Counted from the first letter of the stretch, positions 24,814-34,672 are shown. The stretch: 40,159 nt of DNA from an uncultured Bacilli bacterium (GCA_947599755.1 CANQFO010000001.1:1-40159), one strand, 5' to 3'. Program-made: numbers and translations. The notes: generated by a model from the sequence alone, not told the origin.

Positions 24814-26394
24814 ATGATTATTAGAAAACCTTATGCTTTTTTAATCAAACATTTTAAAAAAATACATATTGTTTTATTACTATTATGTGCCTATATTTAT
24901 TATAAAAATATGCAAACAAGTTCTTTCCTAAAAGAATTTTTAAATTTAGGAACATATGATGCTTATTATGAACCAATTAGTAAATACATTCCCTTTTTTG
25001 CTTTAATTCTTCTATTATTAATGATTGGAATAAATATTATCCTAGTAATTTTACTAAAACATAAACAAAAACCATGGAAATTATATTTATTCCCAATAGC
25101 AGTATACTCAATAATGTTCATTACAGATATTATCATTAGAAGTTTCTTCCAAACCTTTACAGGAACATACAAAGTAGCAAGCGTAAGAGCAATGAGAGAC
25201 TTTGTTTATATACTAACAGTAGGACAATTTCCTGTATTTATGATTTTATTAATTAGAATATTAGGAGTAGATTTAAATAAATTTAATTTTAAAGCAGATG
25301 AAGAATATTTAGAATTAGAAAGCAAAGACCAAGAAGAATTAGAAATTAATATTGATTTTGATAAAGAAAGTATGAAAAGAACTTGGAAAAGACTTCTAAG
25401 AAATTCAAATTATGTCTATCAAGAACATAAAAAATTAATTAATACGTTAATCATAATTATCTTAATCATTATCCTAAAAAATACTTATACTTATATTTTT
25501 GTAACCCATAAAGCATATAAACAAGGAGAAAGCTTTAATGCAAATGGTTATACAATTACAATCCATGATGCTTATTATACAGATAAAAACTATACAGGAA
25601 AAATCATTTCTCAAAAAAGTAGTTTTATTATTTTGGACTTAAGTATCAAAAATAACTTAACAAAAAGAACCATTGATTTAAATAAATATCATATTATGAA
25701 TGGAACAAGTAACTATACAACAACATTTCAAACTTATCAAACAGAATTTCAAGATTTTGGAAAAACAGCCAAAAACGAAGAATTAAAAAAAGATCAAACC
25801 CTAAACCTCATTATAATATTTAAAGTAGATAAAAGTTTAAAGAAAAATCGTTTTGTTTTATATTATCAAGAATTACAAAATAGAAGTTCCTATTTAAGAA
25901 AAATAAAATTAAAAGTAAAAGATGTATCAAAAATTGAAAAAGAAAAGGCTAAAAAACTTGGAGAAGATTTAACTTTTACAGTAGAGAAGAAAGAAGAAAC
26001 AATTAGTTTTGATCAGGTATCCATTCTTGATCAAGTTGAATATAGCTATCGGATATGTAACACTGCAGAATGCAATACTTCACAAAAAACACAAAGTGCA
26101 ACTCCAGGTACAAAAATATTAAAAATTGCTTTTGCATCGATAGAATATGAAGGTAAAGATATGATTGACTTTTCAATGAAATATGGTAAAATTAAATACA
26201 TAGATAGTAACAATAAAGAGAAGATAATTCCAATTGAAAATCCAATTCCTAGAACATATTATGGAAAATATTTATATATAAAAGTTCCCCAAGAGATCGA
26301 GCAAGCAAAAGATATTGAGATTATCTATACAGTTAGAAATCATCAATACATATACAGTTTAAATGAGGAAGAAGAAGGAGAAGAGTATGAATAA
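24814..26394 (+). CDS. Polytopic membrane protein with DUF4352-like extracellular domain
   Basis: A 526-aa protein of unknown function. Four TM helices lie in the first 155 residues (IHIVLLLLCAYIYY; FFALILLLLMIGINIILVILL; LYLFPIAVYSIMFITDIII; FVYILTVGQFPVFMILLIRIL). An acidic cytoplasmic loop follows, then a fifth TM (LINTLIIIILIIILK) and about 300 residues outside. The outer part has GESFNANGYTITIHDAYY and FIILDLSIKNN, the shape of a DUF4352/telokin-like beta domain, then a second domain with a CNTAEC Cys pair. ATG 24814 fits the AAGGAG spacing better than TTG 24808. It is the first gene of a tightly spaced series reaching 36366, so it probably belongs to the filament apparatus. Confidence 0.7.
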   Translation: MIIRKPYAFLIKHFKKIHIVLLLLCAYIYYKNMQTSSFLKEFLNLGTYDAYYEPISKYIPFFALILLLLMIGINIILVILLKHKQKPWKLYLFPIAVYSIMFITDIIIRSFFQTFTGTYKVASVRAMRDFVYILTVGQFPVFMILLIRILGVDLNKFNFKADEEYLELESKDQEELEINIDFDKESMKRTWKRLLRNSNYVYQEHKKLINTLIIIILIIILKNTYTYIFVTHKAYKQGESFNANGYTITIHDAYYTDKNYTGKIISQKSSFIILDLSIKNNLTKRTIDLNKYHIMNGTSNYTTTFQTYQTEFQDFGKTAKNEELKKDQTLNLIIIFKVDKSLKKNRFVLYYQELQNRSSYLRKIKLKVKDVSKIEKEKAKKLGEDLTFTVEKKEETISFDQVSILDQVEYSYRICNTAECNTSQKTQSATPGTKILKIAFASIEYEGKDMIDFSMKYGKIKYIDSNNKEKIIPIENPIPRTYYGKYLYIKVPQEIEQAKDIEIIYTVRNHQYIYSLNEEEEGEEYE

Positions 26395-28204
26395 AAAGGT
26401 AAAAAAATATTTAAAAATATTAATAACAATAATAATTGTTGGCTTATTTATCTGGTTTATTATCTTATCACCATGGCTTAAATTTAAAAACTATGAAAAA
26501 CAGATGAAAGAAGCAGGAAAAAGATATTTTGAAATTAATCACTCTGAATTACCGACAGGAAATAGAGTAAAAACAATAACTCTACAAGATTTATATTATA
26601 AATCATATATCAAAGAAGACTTTTATATTCCTTATACAAAAAATGCTTGTTCAATAAAAGATAGTTGGGTAAAAGTAAAAAAAGAAGCAAATGGAGAGTA
26701 TGGATATTATGTATATTTAAAATGTGGAGTCATTTCTTCAAAAATTGATCATGAAGGACCAACAATTACCTTAAATGGAAAAAAAGAAATTACGCTCAAT
26801 AAAGGAGAAAATTATCAAGATGAAGGAATAAAAAGTGTGCGAGATCAAACAGATGGAGAAATGAAAATATCAGATGTAACAATAAAATCTAATGTAAATA
26901 CAAGTGAAGTAGGAATATACAAAGTAACATACACAGCTTTAGATAGTTTAAACAACAAAACACAAATAACAAGAACAATAAAAGTAGTACAACCATTAAA
27001 AAATGCCGTCAAAGAACAAACTCAACAAGCAGATTATTATGTTGGATCAAATCCTAATAATTATATATATTTCTCAGGAATGTTATTTAGAATTGTTGGA
27101 TTAGATGGAGACGATGTCAAAATTATTGCTGATGAAGATATAGCAAATGTAAATTATGAAGGAATAGAAAAATGGTTAGATGATTATTATTATAATCATT
27201 TAACTGAAAAAGCAAAAAAATTAATTGTAAAAAATAAATATTGTAATATGGATTTAACGGATACAACACTAGATACAACAGAATGCACAACTTACACAAA
27301 AGAAAGAAATTTATACATCATTTCAGCAGAAGATATCAATAAAGCTAGTGCAAACGATGGGAATTATTTAAAACCAACAACAATGTCTTGGATTGCTAAT
27401 AAAAAAGATAAAGATAATGCTTATTTAACAAGAGATCGCTTTTATGATGATGCCTATGGAAAAAACTTTATTACAGAAAATATAGAAAATAATTATGGAG
27501 TAAGACCAGTAATTACGATAAAAGGGGATACATTAATTAAAACTGGAGATGGCACAGAAGATAATCCATATACCTTAGGAGAATTTACATATGGAAAGGC
27601 AAACGATTTAATCAATACAAGATATTCTGGTGAATATATTAATTATTCTGGTATGTTATGGAGAATTATTGAAACAGAAAGCGATGGGACAACAAAAATA
27701 ATCTCTAATGAAACACTTAGTGATGATTATGATAAAATTACTGTATTATCAGATGACAATTATGACGATAATACAAAACAATATAATCCAAAAGAAAAAG
27801 GAAATGTTGGATATTATATTAATAATAATGCTGGAGAATATGTAGAAACGAAATATTTTGTCAATCATACCATTGAAGTTCCTATTTATTCCTCAAAGAT
27901 TAAATATAAGGAAGAAACAACAACAAAAAAATACAAAGTAAAATTATCTGCTCCTAATATGTATGAAATGTTTTCTGCATACACTACTCATACTACACAT
28001 ATGGGATTAAAATCCCATTGGTTAATAAACTCTGGAAAAAAAGATAATAGAATAGGAGCAATGACCGATATAGGAGTAATTGTTAATGAACCAATAGGAG
28101 AGTATGATAAGTATGGAATCAGAGTAGTTGCCTATTTAAATAAAAATATAAGCATTAGTAATGGAAAAGGAACGGAAGAAAAACCATATATCATTGCAAA
28201 ATAA
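26387..28204 (+). CDS. Pseudopilin-like membrane protein with Ig-like (DUF5011) domain and repeated SGMLxRI domains
   Basis: A 605-aa protein starting at ATG 26387 after GAAGGAGAAGA. A TM (about 9-28) is followed by a helix and small domain (FKNYEKQMKEAGKRY..., ITLQDLYYKSYIKEDF, YVYLKC). This lines up with the pilin-like part of the 642-aa prepilin (FEAYEKAMLTGAKLY, ISYNELKSKNLLQDF, YQYSLSC), although there is no GFTLVE. Next is a DUF5011-like Ig domain (GPTITLNGKKEITL...VTYTALD). Then come two copies of a DUF6273-like unit (YFSGMLFRIVGLDGDDVKII and YSGMLWRIIETESDGTTKII). It overlaps the previous gene by 8 bp and precedes an atypical sortase. Role unknown; a surface or filament-associated component is likely. 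Confidence 0.72.
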   Translation: MNKKVKKYLKILITIIIVGLFIWFIILSPWLKFKNYEKQMKEAGKRYFEINHSELPTGNRVKTITLQDLYYKSYIKEDFYIPYTKNACSIKDSWVKVKKEANGEYGYYVYLKCGVISSKIDHEGPTITLNGKKEITLNKGENYQDEGIKSVRDQTDGEMKISDVTIKSNVNTSEVGIYKVTYTALDSLNNKTQITRTIKVVQPLKNAVKEQTQQADYYVGSNPNNYIYFSGMLFRIVGLDGDDVKIIADEDIANVNYEGIEKWLDDYYYNHLTEKAKKLIVKNKYCNMDLTDTTLDTTECTTYTKERNLYIISAEDINKASANDGNYLKPTTMSWIANKKDKDNAYLTRDRFYDDAYGKNFITENIENNYGVRPVITIKGDTLIKTGDGTEDNPYTLGEFTYGKANDLINTRYSGEYINYSGMLWRIIETESDGTTKIISNETLSDDYDKITVLSDDNYDDNTKQYNPKEKGNVGYYINNNAGEYVETKYFVNHTIEVPIYSSKIKYKEETTTKKYKVKLSAPNMYEMFSAYTTHTTHMGLKSHWLINSGKKDNRIGAMTDIGVIVNEPIGEYDKYGIRVVAYLNKNISISNGKGTEEKPYIIAK

Positions 28205-28219
28205 GTGTAGGTGGTAAGG

Positions 28220-29047
28220 ATGAAAAAGCGAAGGCGAAATCAAAAAAGAAATATAGATCAGAGAAAAAAAAGATTAATAATCACTTTTTTTCCTCTGATC
28301 CTTTGCTGTATTATCATCCCATTATTTTGGATCAATAAAATAAATTTTAAAACAAAAGAAATTTATCAAGTAGAAAGTAGAATAGAAAAAATAAAAGAAT
28401 TAAAAAAGAAAGATACCGAAGATTATAAAACAATTGGTTGGATAAAAGTTCAAGGAACGAATATTGATATACCTGTAATTGCCTATTTAAATGGAGACTT
28501 ATCTACTGATTTAGAAAATTATGCTTGGAATTTAAATTCAAACGAGAAATTTTATAATAAAATTAATATTAGAGGTCATAATATCTTAAATTTATCTTCT
28601 CAACCAGAAGTAGGATTAAAATATTTTTTAAGGTTTGATGATTTGATGTCTTTTGTTTATTATGATTTTGCAAAAAAAAATAAATATATTCAATATACTG
28701 TAGATGGTAAAGATTATATATATAAAATTTTTTCTGTAGGATTTGAATCAAGTTACTATGTTGATTCATATCATGATGGAAAACATTCGAAGAAAGAATT
28801 AAAAGAATTGATTAAAAGATATAAAGAAATAAGCCTATATCAATATGATATTGATGTAGAAGAAAAAGATAAATTCATTTCTTTGATTACTTGTACAAGA
28901 TTTAATGGATTTAAACAAGATTTTATCGTCAATGCAAGATTAGTAAGAGAAAATGAAAAATTAACTGACTATAGCATAAAAACAACCAAAGAATATAAAG
29001 AGGTAAAAAAAGTTTTGGAAGGTGAGGAAAAAAATGAAAGAGCATAG
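28220..29047 (+). CDS. Divergent class B-like sortase, catalytic Arg apparently absent
   Basis: A 275-aa protein with a Lys/Arg-rich N-terminus, one TM (about 19-38) and a sortase barrel: IGWIKVQGTNIDIPVI, His120 in NIRGHN, Cys225 in SLITC, and the final strand DFIVNARLVRENE. In the other sortase of this window the residue opening that last strand is the catalytic Arg (GRIVIHAKL); here it is Asp234. Arg227, two residues after the Cys, might replace it. The substrate-loop motif PVVQ...NxxYL is also altered (PVIAYLNGDL). Start ATG 28220 is favoured by TAGGTGGTAAGG. It lies between two large surface genes and overlaps the next by 14 bp, so it may attach or shape those products. Confidence 0.78.
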   Translation: MKKRRRNQKRNIDQRKKRLIITFFPLILCCIIIPLFWINKINFKTKEIYQVESRIEKIKELKKKDTEDYKTIGWIKVQGTNIDIPVIAYLNGDLSTDLENYAWNLNSNEKFYNKINIRGHNILNLSSQPEVGLKYFLRFDDLMSFVYYDFAKKNKYIQYTVDGKDYIYKIFSVGFESSYYVDSYHDGKHSKKELKELIKRYKEISLYQYDIDVEEKDKFISLITCTRFNGFKQDFIVNARLVRENEKLTDYSIKTTKEYKEVKKVLEGEEKNERA

Positions 29048-31856
29048 TAAAAAAATAAAAAATGGATGGATTATTTTTATCTTACTATTAGTTTTAATTA
29101 TACCAAATGAAGTAAAAGCAAAAATTGATTGTAATGATCCTGCAGAGTTAATTTCAAAATATAATATCGATATTAATAAAAAGAATAAAAAAAGCACCAA
29201 AAAATATACAATATCGGCATTTTTAGATTCTAGTAGTATTGCTAATCGTTGTAAAAATAAAAAATGCGAATTAGAAATTTCCTTAGAAAATGAAGATGGA
29301 ACTTCAAAATATATTGATACACTAGTATTAGAAAAAGGGGATGAAAAAGATAGAAAAGATTCAGGGGCATTTGAAGTTCAATGGAGGGATGAGGACGGAG
29401 AAAAATACTTTGTTGTGAATATTGTGTTAAAAACAGACAAAGATTGTCCTGGTTTAAAGGTAATTTATAGAGTAAATAAAGCAGGTGATGATACTGTTTC
29501 TATACCATATGGAAATGTTGATTATAGTGATTTAGATGCTAACGATATTAATGAGATGAGTGATGTAAATTGTGATGCTAATGAATTTAATAGAAAATTC
29601 TGTGATGCAAGATTGTTAGCCTTACAACCTATTAATCATGATAAAAGTGGAGATCTTCAATCTGGTAAGGATAAAATGAAAGATACTTCAGTCAATAAAT
29701 TAACGTGTAATTATAATGTTGCATCAAATGAAATCAAAGAGTGGAATACGAATGAAAATGGTGATGATGGATATTACTTGAATAAGCAATATTATTATGC
29801 TAAGTCAACGGTAACTACACAATTAGATGAGCGATATGAATACCATTATGATTCAAAGAATCCAACATACGGTGATCCCTTAACTTGTACTAGAACATGT
29901 GAAGAGGCAGTAACGGTAGAGTATGGGCCTCCAGTAGCAGTAAGAGCAGGTTTGTGTTTTCAATATAAAGTAAAGGTAACTAGTCGAGTAGTTTGTAAGG
30001 TAACAGATAAACCAAAAAAACCAGATAATAATGCTTATAATCTTTGTACGCCAGTTCCACTTTGTACCAATGCTACTCATGATTATGTGAGTAATCAGGC
30101 AGGACCAAATGAGGATTTTGAACAATGTATTCAAAAATGTGATGGTGGAAAATATAGTCAAAAATGTAGTTTGAAGTGTTATCAAGAAGTATATGGAAAG
30201 AAAAATAATCAAAAGACTAAATTAGCCTTGCTAGAAGATGCTAGTGTAAGTCGATTAGCAACAAGTAGCACTTGGAATAGAGAGAAATGTATAGAAGCGA
30301 GTTCCGAAAAAAGAGACCAACTGGGCGGAAACAGTTATGATACAAATTTAGATAATAAAAATGACGGGTTATATTCTTATGGATGTTATTATAGAAATTA
30401 TGATAATGACGGGAATGTTACAAGTATTTCTTATCAGCGGAGTTCTACTATTAAGGAGTGGAACCTTGAAAAAGGTGGAGCAACTTGGTATTGGTATTAT
30501 AACCATAAAAATTATTTAAGCCCTACTCGATATGAACCAGATACTGAAGGAATATATCGACGTGTTATAGGCAGTGGGCACTGTACAGATATATGTTGGT
30601 GGTCAGGATGTGATAATGATCAGCAATATTTAAATAGTGCAGACATAGATTATGATAAAAAAACAAATAAAGAAATATATGCCCATGCTAAATCATCATG
30701 TAGTGCTAAAGCTACATGTAATACAACAACAACAGAATATACGATTGCAGTAAAATATGATACTGAAGATAAAGATGGAAAAGTAACAACAGAAAAAGTA
30801 TATTTCCCATATACCAAAAATCAAAATAGCAAATTTACATTAGGATCAGGAAAAAATTCCGGTGTAGTAAATAATAAAGCAATATTACAATATGATGGAT
30901 GTTATAGAACAAATGAAGCAAATAAGTGGTATATGACAGAATGGACAATTCCAATGACTTGGCAAGATAAGGATTTAGATGCAAATTATGATGGAAATGG
31001 AAATGGTTTAACTCCAAAAGAATATCAATTCTGTATGAAGAGAAATTTAAGAAGTGTAAATACAAAATGGTGGGATTGCTACCAAACATACGCAGCATCC
31101 AATAAAACAGCAGAAGATAGACAAAAACTAACATCTTGCTATAATGCATCTGGTGCTAAAGATTATAAAGATTTTAATAATGGAGATTCAAATGGTTATA
31201 ACATAGAAGCAACAACAAAAGATTTTGGTTACTTTGAGTGGAATTTCAACATTCAATGTTTCTATGCAGCATCAACAAGTTCAGTTAGTAATGATGATTC
31301 ATCTTGCAATTGCATAAACGGAACAGAATCTTGTTGTCCACCAAAAATAGATATAGATAATTGTCCTGGAGAAGATTGTCCACATCCAGATTCATATACG
31401 ATAAGAAGCGTAGAATTAACAGATCTATTCCCAAGTACACAAAATAGAAAAATAGAATATAGAACAACAGAAACAGGAAGACAAGTAGGATTTAACTGGA
31501 CAAGTGATGCAACAATTAATACAAGTAAAAACCCATTTTATGGAAGTTCATATGCAAAAAAACCAAATGATTTAATTACAACAATTCAATCACTTGGAGA
31601 TAGCATTTACACACAAGATGACAAATATTTAGAGTATGAATTCACCTTAACACCTGAAAAATTACAACAGATAAGAAAAGAAACAAGAGATACTTTACAT
31701 GGAGAGTATAGTAATTTTGATTATTGGAAAACTAAAACAACAGTATACAAGAATTTCAATTCATCTTCTAAAGCACAATTTTATACTAGTCCATTAATTA
31801 CTAGCTTAGGTGGTAGAAAAGTAACACCTGGTTGCAATACAAAGGATTGCAAATAG
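29034..31856 (+). CDS. Large Cys-rich secreted protein
   Basis: A 940-aa protein starting at ATG 29034, after AAGGTGAGG in the sortase 3' end. It has a signal peptide (Lys-rich, then WIIFILLLVLIIPNEVKA), no clear C-terminal membrane anchor and no sorting signal. I count 37 cysteines spread through the protein, including CTRTCEEA, CIQKCDGGKYSQKCSLKC, ICWWSGC, CNCINGTESCC and CPGEDCPHP, so extensive disulfides are expected. No family is recognised. The codon use and Asn/Lys/Tyr-rich composition match the neighbours. Its position between a sortase-like gene and the CpaB/TadA cluster suggests an exported structural or adhesive part of the same machine. A dedicated oxidoreductase is not in the window. 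Confidence 0.75.
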   Translation: MKEHSKKIKNGWIIFILLLVLIIPNEVKAKIDCNDPAELISKYNIDINKKNKKSTKKYTISAFLDSSSIANRCKNKKCELEISLENEDGTSKYIDTLVLEKGDEKDRKDSGAFEVQWRDEDGEKYFVVNIVLKTDKDCPGLKVIYRVNKAGDDTVSIPYGNVDYSDLDANDINEMSDVNCDANEFNRKFCDARLLALQPINHDKSGDLQSGKDKMKDTSVNKLTCNYNVASNEIKEWNTNENGDDGYYLNKQYYYAKSTVTTQLDERYEYHYDSKNPTYGDPLTCTRTCEEAVTVEYGPPVAVRAGLCFQYKVKVTSRVVCKVTDKPKKPDNNAYNLCTPVPLCTNATHDYVSNQAGPNEDFEQCIQKCDGGKYSQKCSLKCYQEVYGKKNNQKTKLALLEDASVSRLATSSTWNREKCIEASSEKRDQLGGNSYDTNLDNKNDGLYSYGCYYRNYDNDGNVTSISYQRSSTIKEWNLEKGGATWYWYYNHKNYLSPTRYEPDTEGIYRRVIGSGHCTDICWWSGCDNDQQYLNSADIDYDKKTNKEIYAHAKSSCSAKATCNTTTTEYTIAVKYDTEDKDGKVTTEKVYFPYTKNQNSKFTLGSGKNSGVVNNKAILQYDGCYRTNEANKWYMTEWTIPMTWQDKDLDANYDGNGNGLTPKEYQFCMKRNLRSVNTKWWDCYQTYAASNKTAEDRQKLTSCYNASGAKDYKDFNNGDSNGYNIEATTKDFGYFEWNFNIQCFYAASTSSVSNDDSSCNCINGTESCCPPKIDIDNCPGEDCPHPDSYTIRSVELTDLFPSTQNRKIEYRTTETGRQVGFNWTSDATINTSKNPFYGSSYAKKPNDLITTIQSLGDSIYTQDDKYLEYEFTLTPEKLQQIRKETRDTLHGEYSNFDYWKTKTTVYKNFNSSSKAQFYTSPLITSLGGRKVTPGCNTKDCK

Positions 31857-31871
31857 AAGGAGGAAATAAAA

Positions 31872-32303
31872 ATGAATAAAGGAATGTTAACAGTAGGAAT
31901 TATTATACTAGCAGTGATTGCATTAGCTCTAATTAACTTTATTACTGGATTTTCAAATGGTAGTGAATTAGATTACTACCTAGTAAAAGAAACAACAGAA
32001 GCGGCTATGGAAGATGCACTAGATATGGAATTTTACAGTGAAAATTATCTTTATCGAATGGATAAAGAAAAATTTGTAGAAAGTTTCCTTCGTCGCTTTG
32101 CAGATAGCGTTGATAGAACGCGTACATATAAAGTAGCTTTTTATGCAATAAACGAAGTTCCTCCCAAAGTAAGTGTTAAAGTAGATTCACAAACTTCATT
32201 AAGTTTTTCTGGAGAAACAGCAAATATTAGCACAAATTATGATGCAATTCTTGAAGCAGATTATAAAAATGATATCTATGCCAAAGCAGAATTCAACAAA
32301 TAA
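31872..32303 (+). CDS. Small pilin-like membrane protein (TadE-like candidate)
   Basis: 143 aa. It begins MNKG followed at once by a hydrophobic helix (MLTVGIIILAVIALALINFI), the layout of short-leader prepilins. A soluble part of about 115 residues follows, with no Cys, containing LDYYLVKETTEAAMEDALDMEFY and a beta-rich end. Strong GAAGGAGG site, 15 bp after the Cys-rich gene and 33 bp before the CpaB-like gene. A minor pilin or pseudopilin of the Tad-like system is likely from position; the family is not certain. Confidence 0.6.
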   Translation: MNKGMLTVGIIILAVIALALINFITGFSNGSELDYYLVKETTEAAMEDALDMEFYSENYLYRMDKEKFVESFLRRFADSVDRTRTYKVAFYAINEVPPKVSVKVDSQTSLSFSGETANISTNYDAILEADYKNDIYAKAEFNK

Positions 32304-32336
32304 AAGAAAAAATGAAAAAAGAAAGGAAGGGATAAA

Positions 32337-33143
32337 ATGGGGAATGCAACCAATGGAATAAAAAAATTTTTATCCAATAAAAACACAGTGACAGTACTCG
32401 GTGTAATAGTAGCAATTGCAATATTATATATTGGTTATAATGTACGTGTACGATCAGCAATCAATCCAGTTAATGTACCATATGCCAGAGTACAAATTAA
32501 TGCAGGAGAACAAATCACATCAGATATGGTAGGAGTAAAACAAATTCCACCCTCAATGTTAGAAGGAGATGTATTAGTAAATCAAGGAGATATTATTGAT
32601 AAATATAGTAATATTGATACAGCAATACCAGAAGGAAGTTTATTTTACAAAAGAGCAGTGGTAGAAAGAGATCAACTACCAGATAGTATTATATTAGATT
32701 ATCCTAAAGGTTACGTTTTATATAATATGGCCGTAGATACAGAAAGTACATATGGTAATTCAGTATTTCCTGGAAACTATATTGATATTTATCTAAAAGC
32801 AGTCAATAAAATAGAAGAAGGAACTGCCTTAAATGCAGATGCAAATAAAATTATGTTAGGAAAATTAGTATCTAACGTAAAAGTAATTGCCGTAAAAGAT
32901 GCCTCAGGACAAGCAGTATTTTCAAATGTAGATGAACAAAGAACACCGGCAATGGTTGTTTTTGCAGTACCAGAAGAATATTATATTTTATTAAAAAAAG
33001 CAGAATTTTTAAGAACATATGATTCAACATTAATTCCAGTTCCAACAAATGAAAGCTTAAAAGATGAGCCAGGAGAATTAGCAATTACCAGTGAACAATT
33101 AAAAGACTGGATTAATGCAGTTACTGTTTGGACAGAAACATAA
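32337..33143 (+). CDS. cpaB: CpaB/RcpC-like SAF-domain protein
   Basis: 268 aa. One N-terminal TM (NTVTVLGVIVAIAILYIGYNV) is followed by an SAF (antifreeze/flagellar FlgA-like) domain: VPYARVQINAGEQITSDMVGVKQIPPSML, then TAIPEGSLFYKRAVV. The CpaB C-terminal region follows with VLYNMAVDTES and FPGNYIDIYLKA. In Tad systems CpaB assists assembly at the wall or outer face. It is placed directly before the TadA-like ATPase, the usual Tad order. Start has AAGGAAGGG. Confidence 0.85.
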   Translation: MGNATNGIKKFLSNKNTVTVLGVIVAIAILYIGYNVRVRSAINPVNVPYARVQINAGEQITSDMVGVKQIPPSMLEGDVLVNQGDIIDKYSNIDTAIPEGSLFYKRAVVERDQLPDSIILDYPKGYVLYNMAVDTESTYGNSVFPGNYIDIYLKAVNKIEEGTALNADANKIMLGKLVSNVKVIAVKDASGQAVFSNVDEQRTPAMVVFAVPEEYYILLKKAEFLRTYDSTLIPVPTNESLKDEPGELAITSEQLKDWINAVTVWTET

Positions 33144-33173
33144 ACGATAAAAGATAAAAGGGTGTGAAAAAAA

Positions 33174-34658
33174 GTGACAGAAAGTATCTTTGATAAACTC
33201 GATTTTGGACCATTTCGTTCCTTATTAGATAACGATGATATAACCGATATCTCTTATGACAATAACGGACAAATTTGGATTCGTTCACTAACACAGGGAT
33301 CAATGAGAGTAGAAGTAGAAGGAGCAACACCAGAATTTGTAGAAAAATTAGCATTTCAATGCTCCAATGTAATGGGAACAACATTTAATAATGCCAAACC
33401 ATTTCTAGATGCAGAATCAGCAGAATTACGATTAAACTTTGTTCATCCTTCGATTGCAACCAATGGAATTGCTCTAGTAATTCGTAAAACTCCAGCTAAA
33501 ATCAGACTAGAAAAAGAAAAATTATTAAAAGAAGATTATTTCACACAAGATATTCATGATTTATTAATTAAATGTGTGGAAGGACATTGTAATGTTATTG
33601 TTTGTGGAGAAACTGGTTCAGGAAAAACAGAATTTGTAAAATACCTAGCAAGCCATACCAAAACTAATGAAAAAATTATTACCATAGAAGATACTTTGGA
33701 ACTACACTTAGATAAAATTTTTCCTCAAAGAGATATAGTCGCAATGAAAACAAATAACGTTGCAAGTTATACAGATGTTTTAGTAACATGTATGCGTCAA
33801 AATCCAAAATGGATTTTATTATCCGAAGTACGTAGTGCAGAAGCAGTATCAGCAGTAAGAAATTCAATCTCATCAGGACACAATATTTTATCAACCATTC
33901 ATGCTGATAAAGCATCCGCAATACCATATCGTTTATATAGTTTGATGGAAACTGATCTAGATGTAAATCAATTTTTAACAACCATTTATCGATATATCCA
34001 ATTAGGAGTGCATATAAAAGCATATTATAGTAAAAAATATGGAAAATTTCATCGTGAAATAGATGAAGTAACAGAATTTTATGTAGATGACAATAATAAA
34101 CCACAATCTAGAATCATTTATCAAAAAATCTTTGGAAAAGAACCCATCATGAGAAAACCAAGTCCCCATTTATTAGAATATTTAGAAAATCAAAATATAG
34201 ATGTTTCAAATATTATTTCAGAATTACCAGATGAAATGCCTCTTACTGAAATAGATCCAGAATTAAAACAGTCAGAACAAGAAGGAAAAATTGAAACATC
34301 CCAAATGCAAAATGCAAACTTACCAGAAGAAATAAAAATTCAACCCCCACAACCAGTAGAAATAAAAAATCAAATGCTAGAAGAGAGTAAAAATGATCAA
34401 ACACAAATTCAGACAAATAATATTCAACAAGAAAATATTGCTACCACAACTACTCCAAATGTAGATATTCAATCAATACCAAAAGAACAACAAATTATAC
34501 AACAACCAATTTTAACCCCACAGGTAGAATTACCACCTATACAAACGAATCCGATTGCTCAACAACCAGTCATACAGCAACCAATATTGCAACCTAATCA
34601 ACAAGAAATGCAAACAACAGCACCAATACAAAAACTATCAGAACAAAATCAAGGATAG
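33174..34658 (+). CDS. tadA: TadA/CpaF/VirB11-family secretion ATPase with Gln/Pro-rich tail
   Basis: A 494-aa hexameric traffic ATPase. The N-terminal domain has FGPFRSLLDNDDITDISYDNNGQIWI. Walker A GETGSGKTEF is near residue 145, the Asp box is IITIEDTLEL, Walker B lies in NPKWILLSEVRS, and the His box is SGHNILSTIHADKAS. It lacks the tetra-Cys motif of PilB/GspE, which fits TadA/CpaF. The last 130 residues are an unusual low-complexity tail rich in Gln, Pro and Ile, with repeated QQPIL-like units, absent from typical members. GTG start with AAAGGGTG upstream. It powers assembly or secretion together with the TadB and TadC proteins that follow. Confidence 0.92.
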   Translation: MTESIFDKLDFGPFRSLLDNDDITDISYDNNGQIWIRSLTQGSMRVEVEGATPEFVEKLAFQCSNVMGTTFNNAKPFLDAESAELRLNFVHPSIATNGIALVIRKTPAKIRLEKEKLLKEDYFTQDIHDLLIKCVEGHCNVIVCGETGSGKTEFVKYLASHTKTNEKIITIEDTLELHLDKIFPQRDIVAMKTNNVASYTDVLVTCMRQNPKWILLSEVRSAEAVSAVRNSISSGHNILSTIHADKASAIPYRLYSLMETDLDVNQFLTTIYRYIQLGVHIKAYYSKKYGKFHREIDEVTEFYVDDNNKPQSRIIYQKIFGKEPIMRKPSPHLLEYLENQNIDVSNIISELPDEMPLTEIDPELKQSEQEGKIETSQMQNANLPEEIKIQPPQPVEIKNQMLEESKNDQTQIQTNNIQQENIATTTTPNVDIQSIPKEQQIIQQPILTPQVELPPIQTNPIAQQPVIQQPILQPNQQEMQTTAPIQKLSEQNQG

Positions 34659-34672
34659 AAAGGAGTGAATAT

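Noticed and set aside
30835..31149. Hydrophobic minus-strand frame within the Cys-rich gene
   Set aside because: It is a shadow of the AT-rich coding sequence; no start signal and no recognisable motif.
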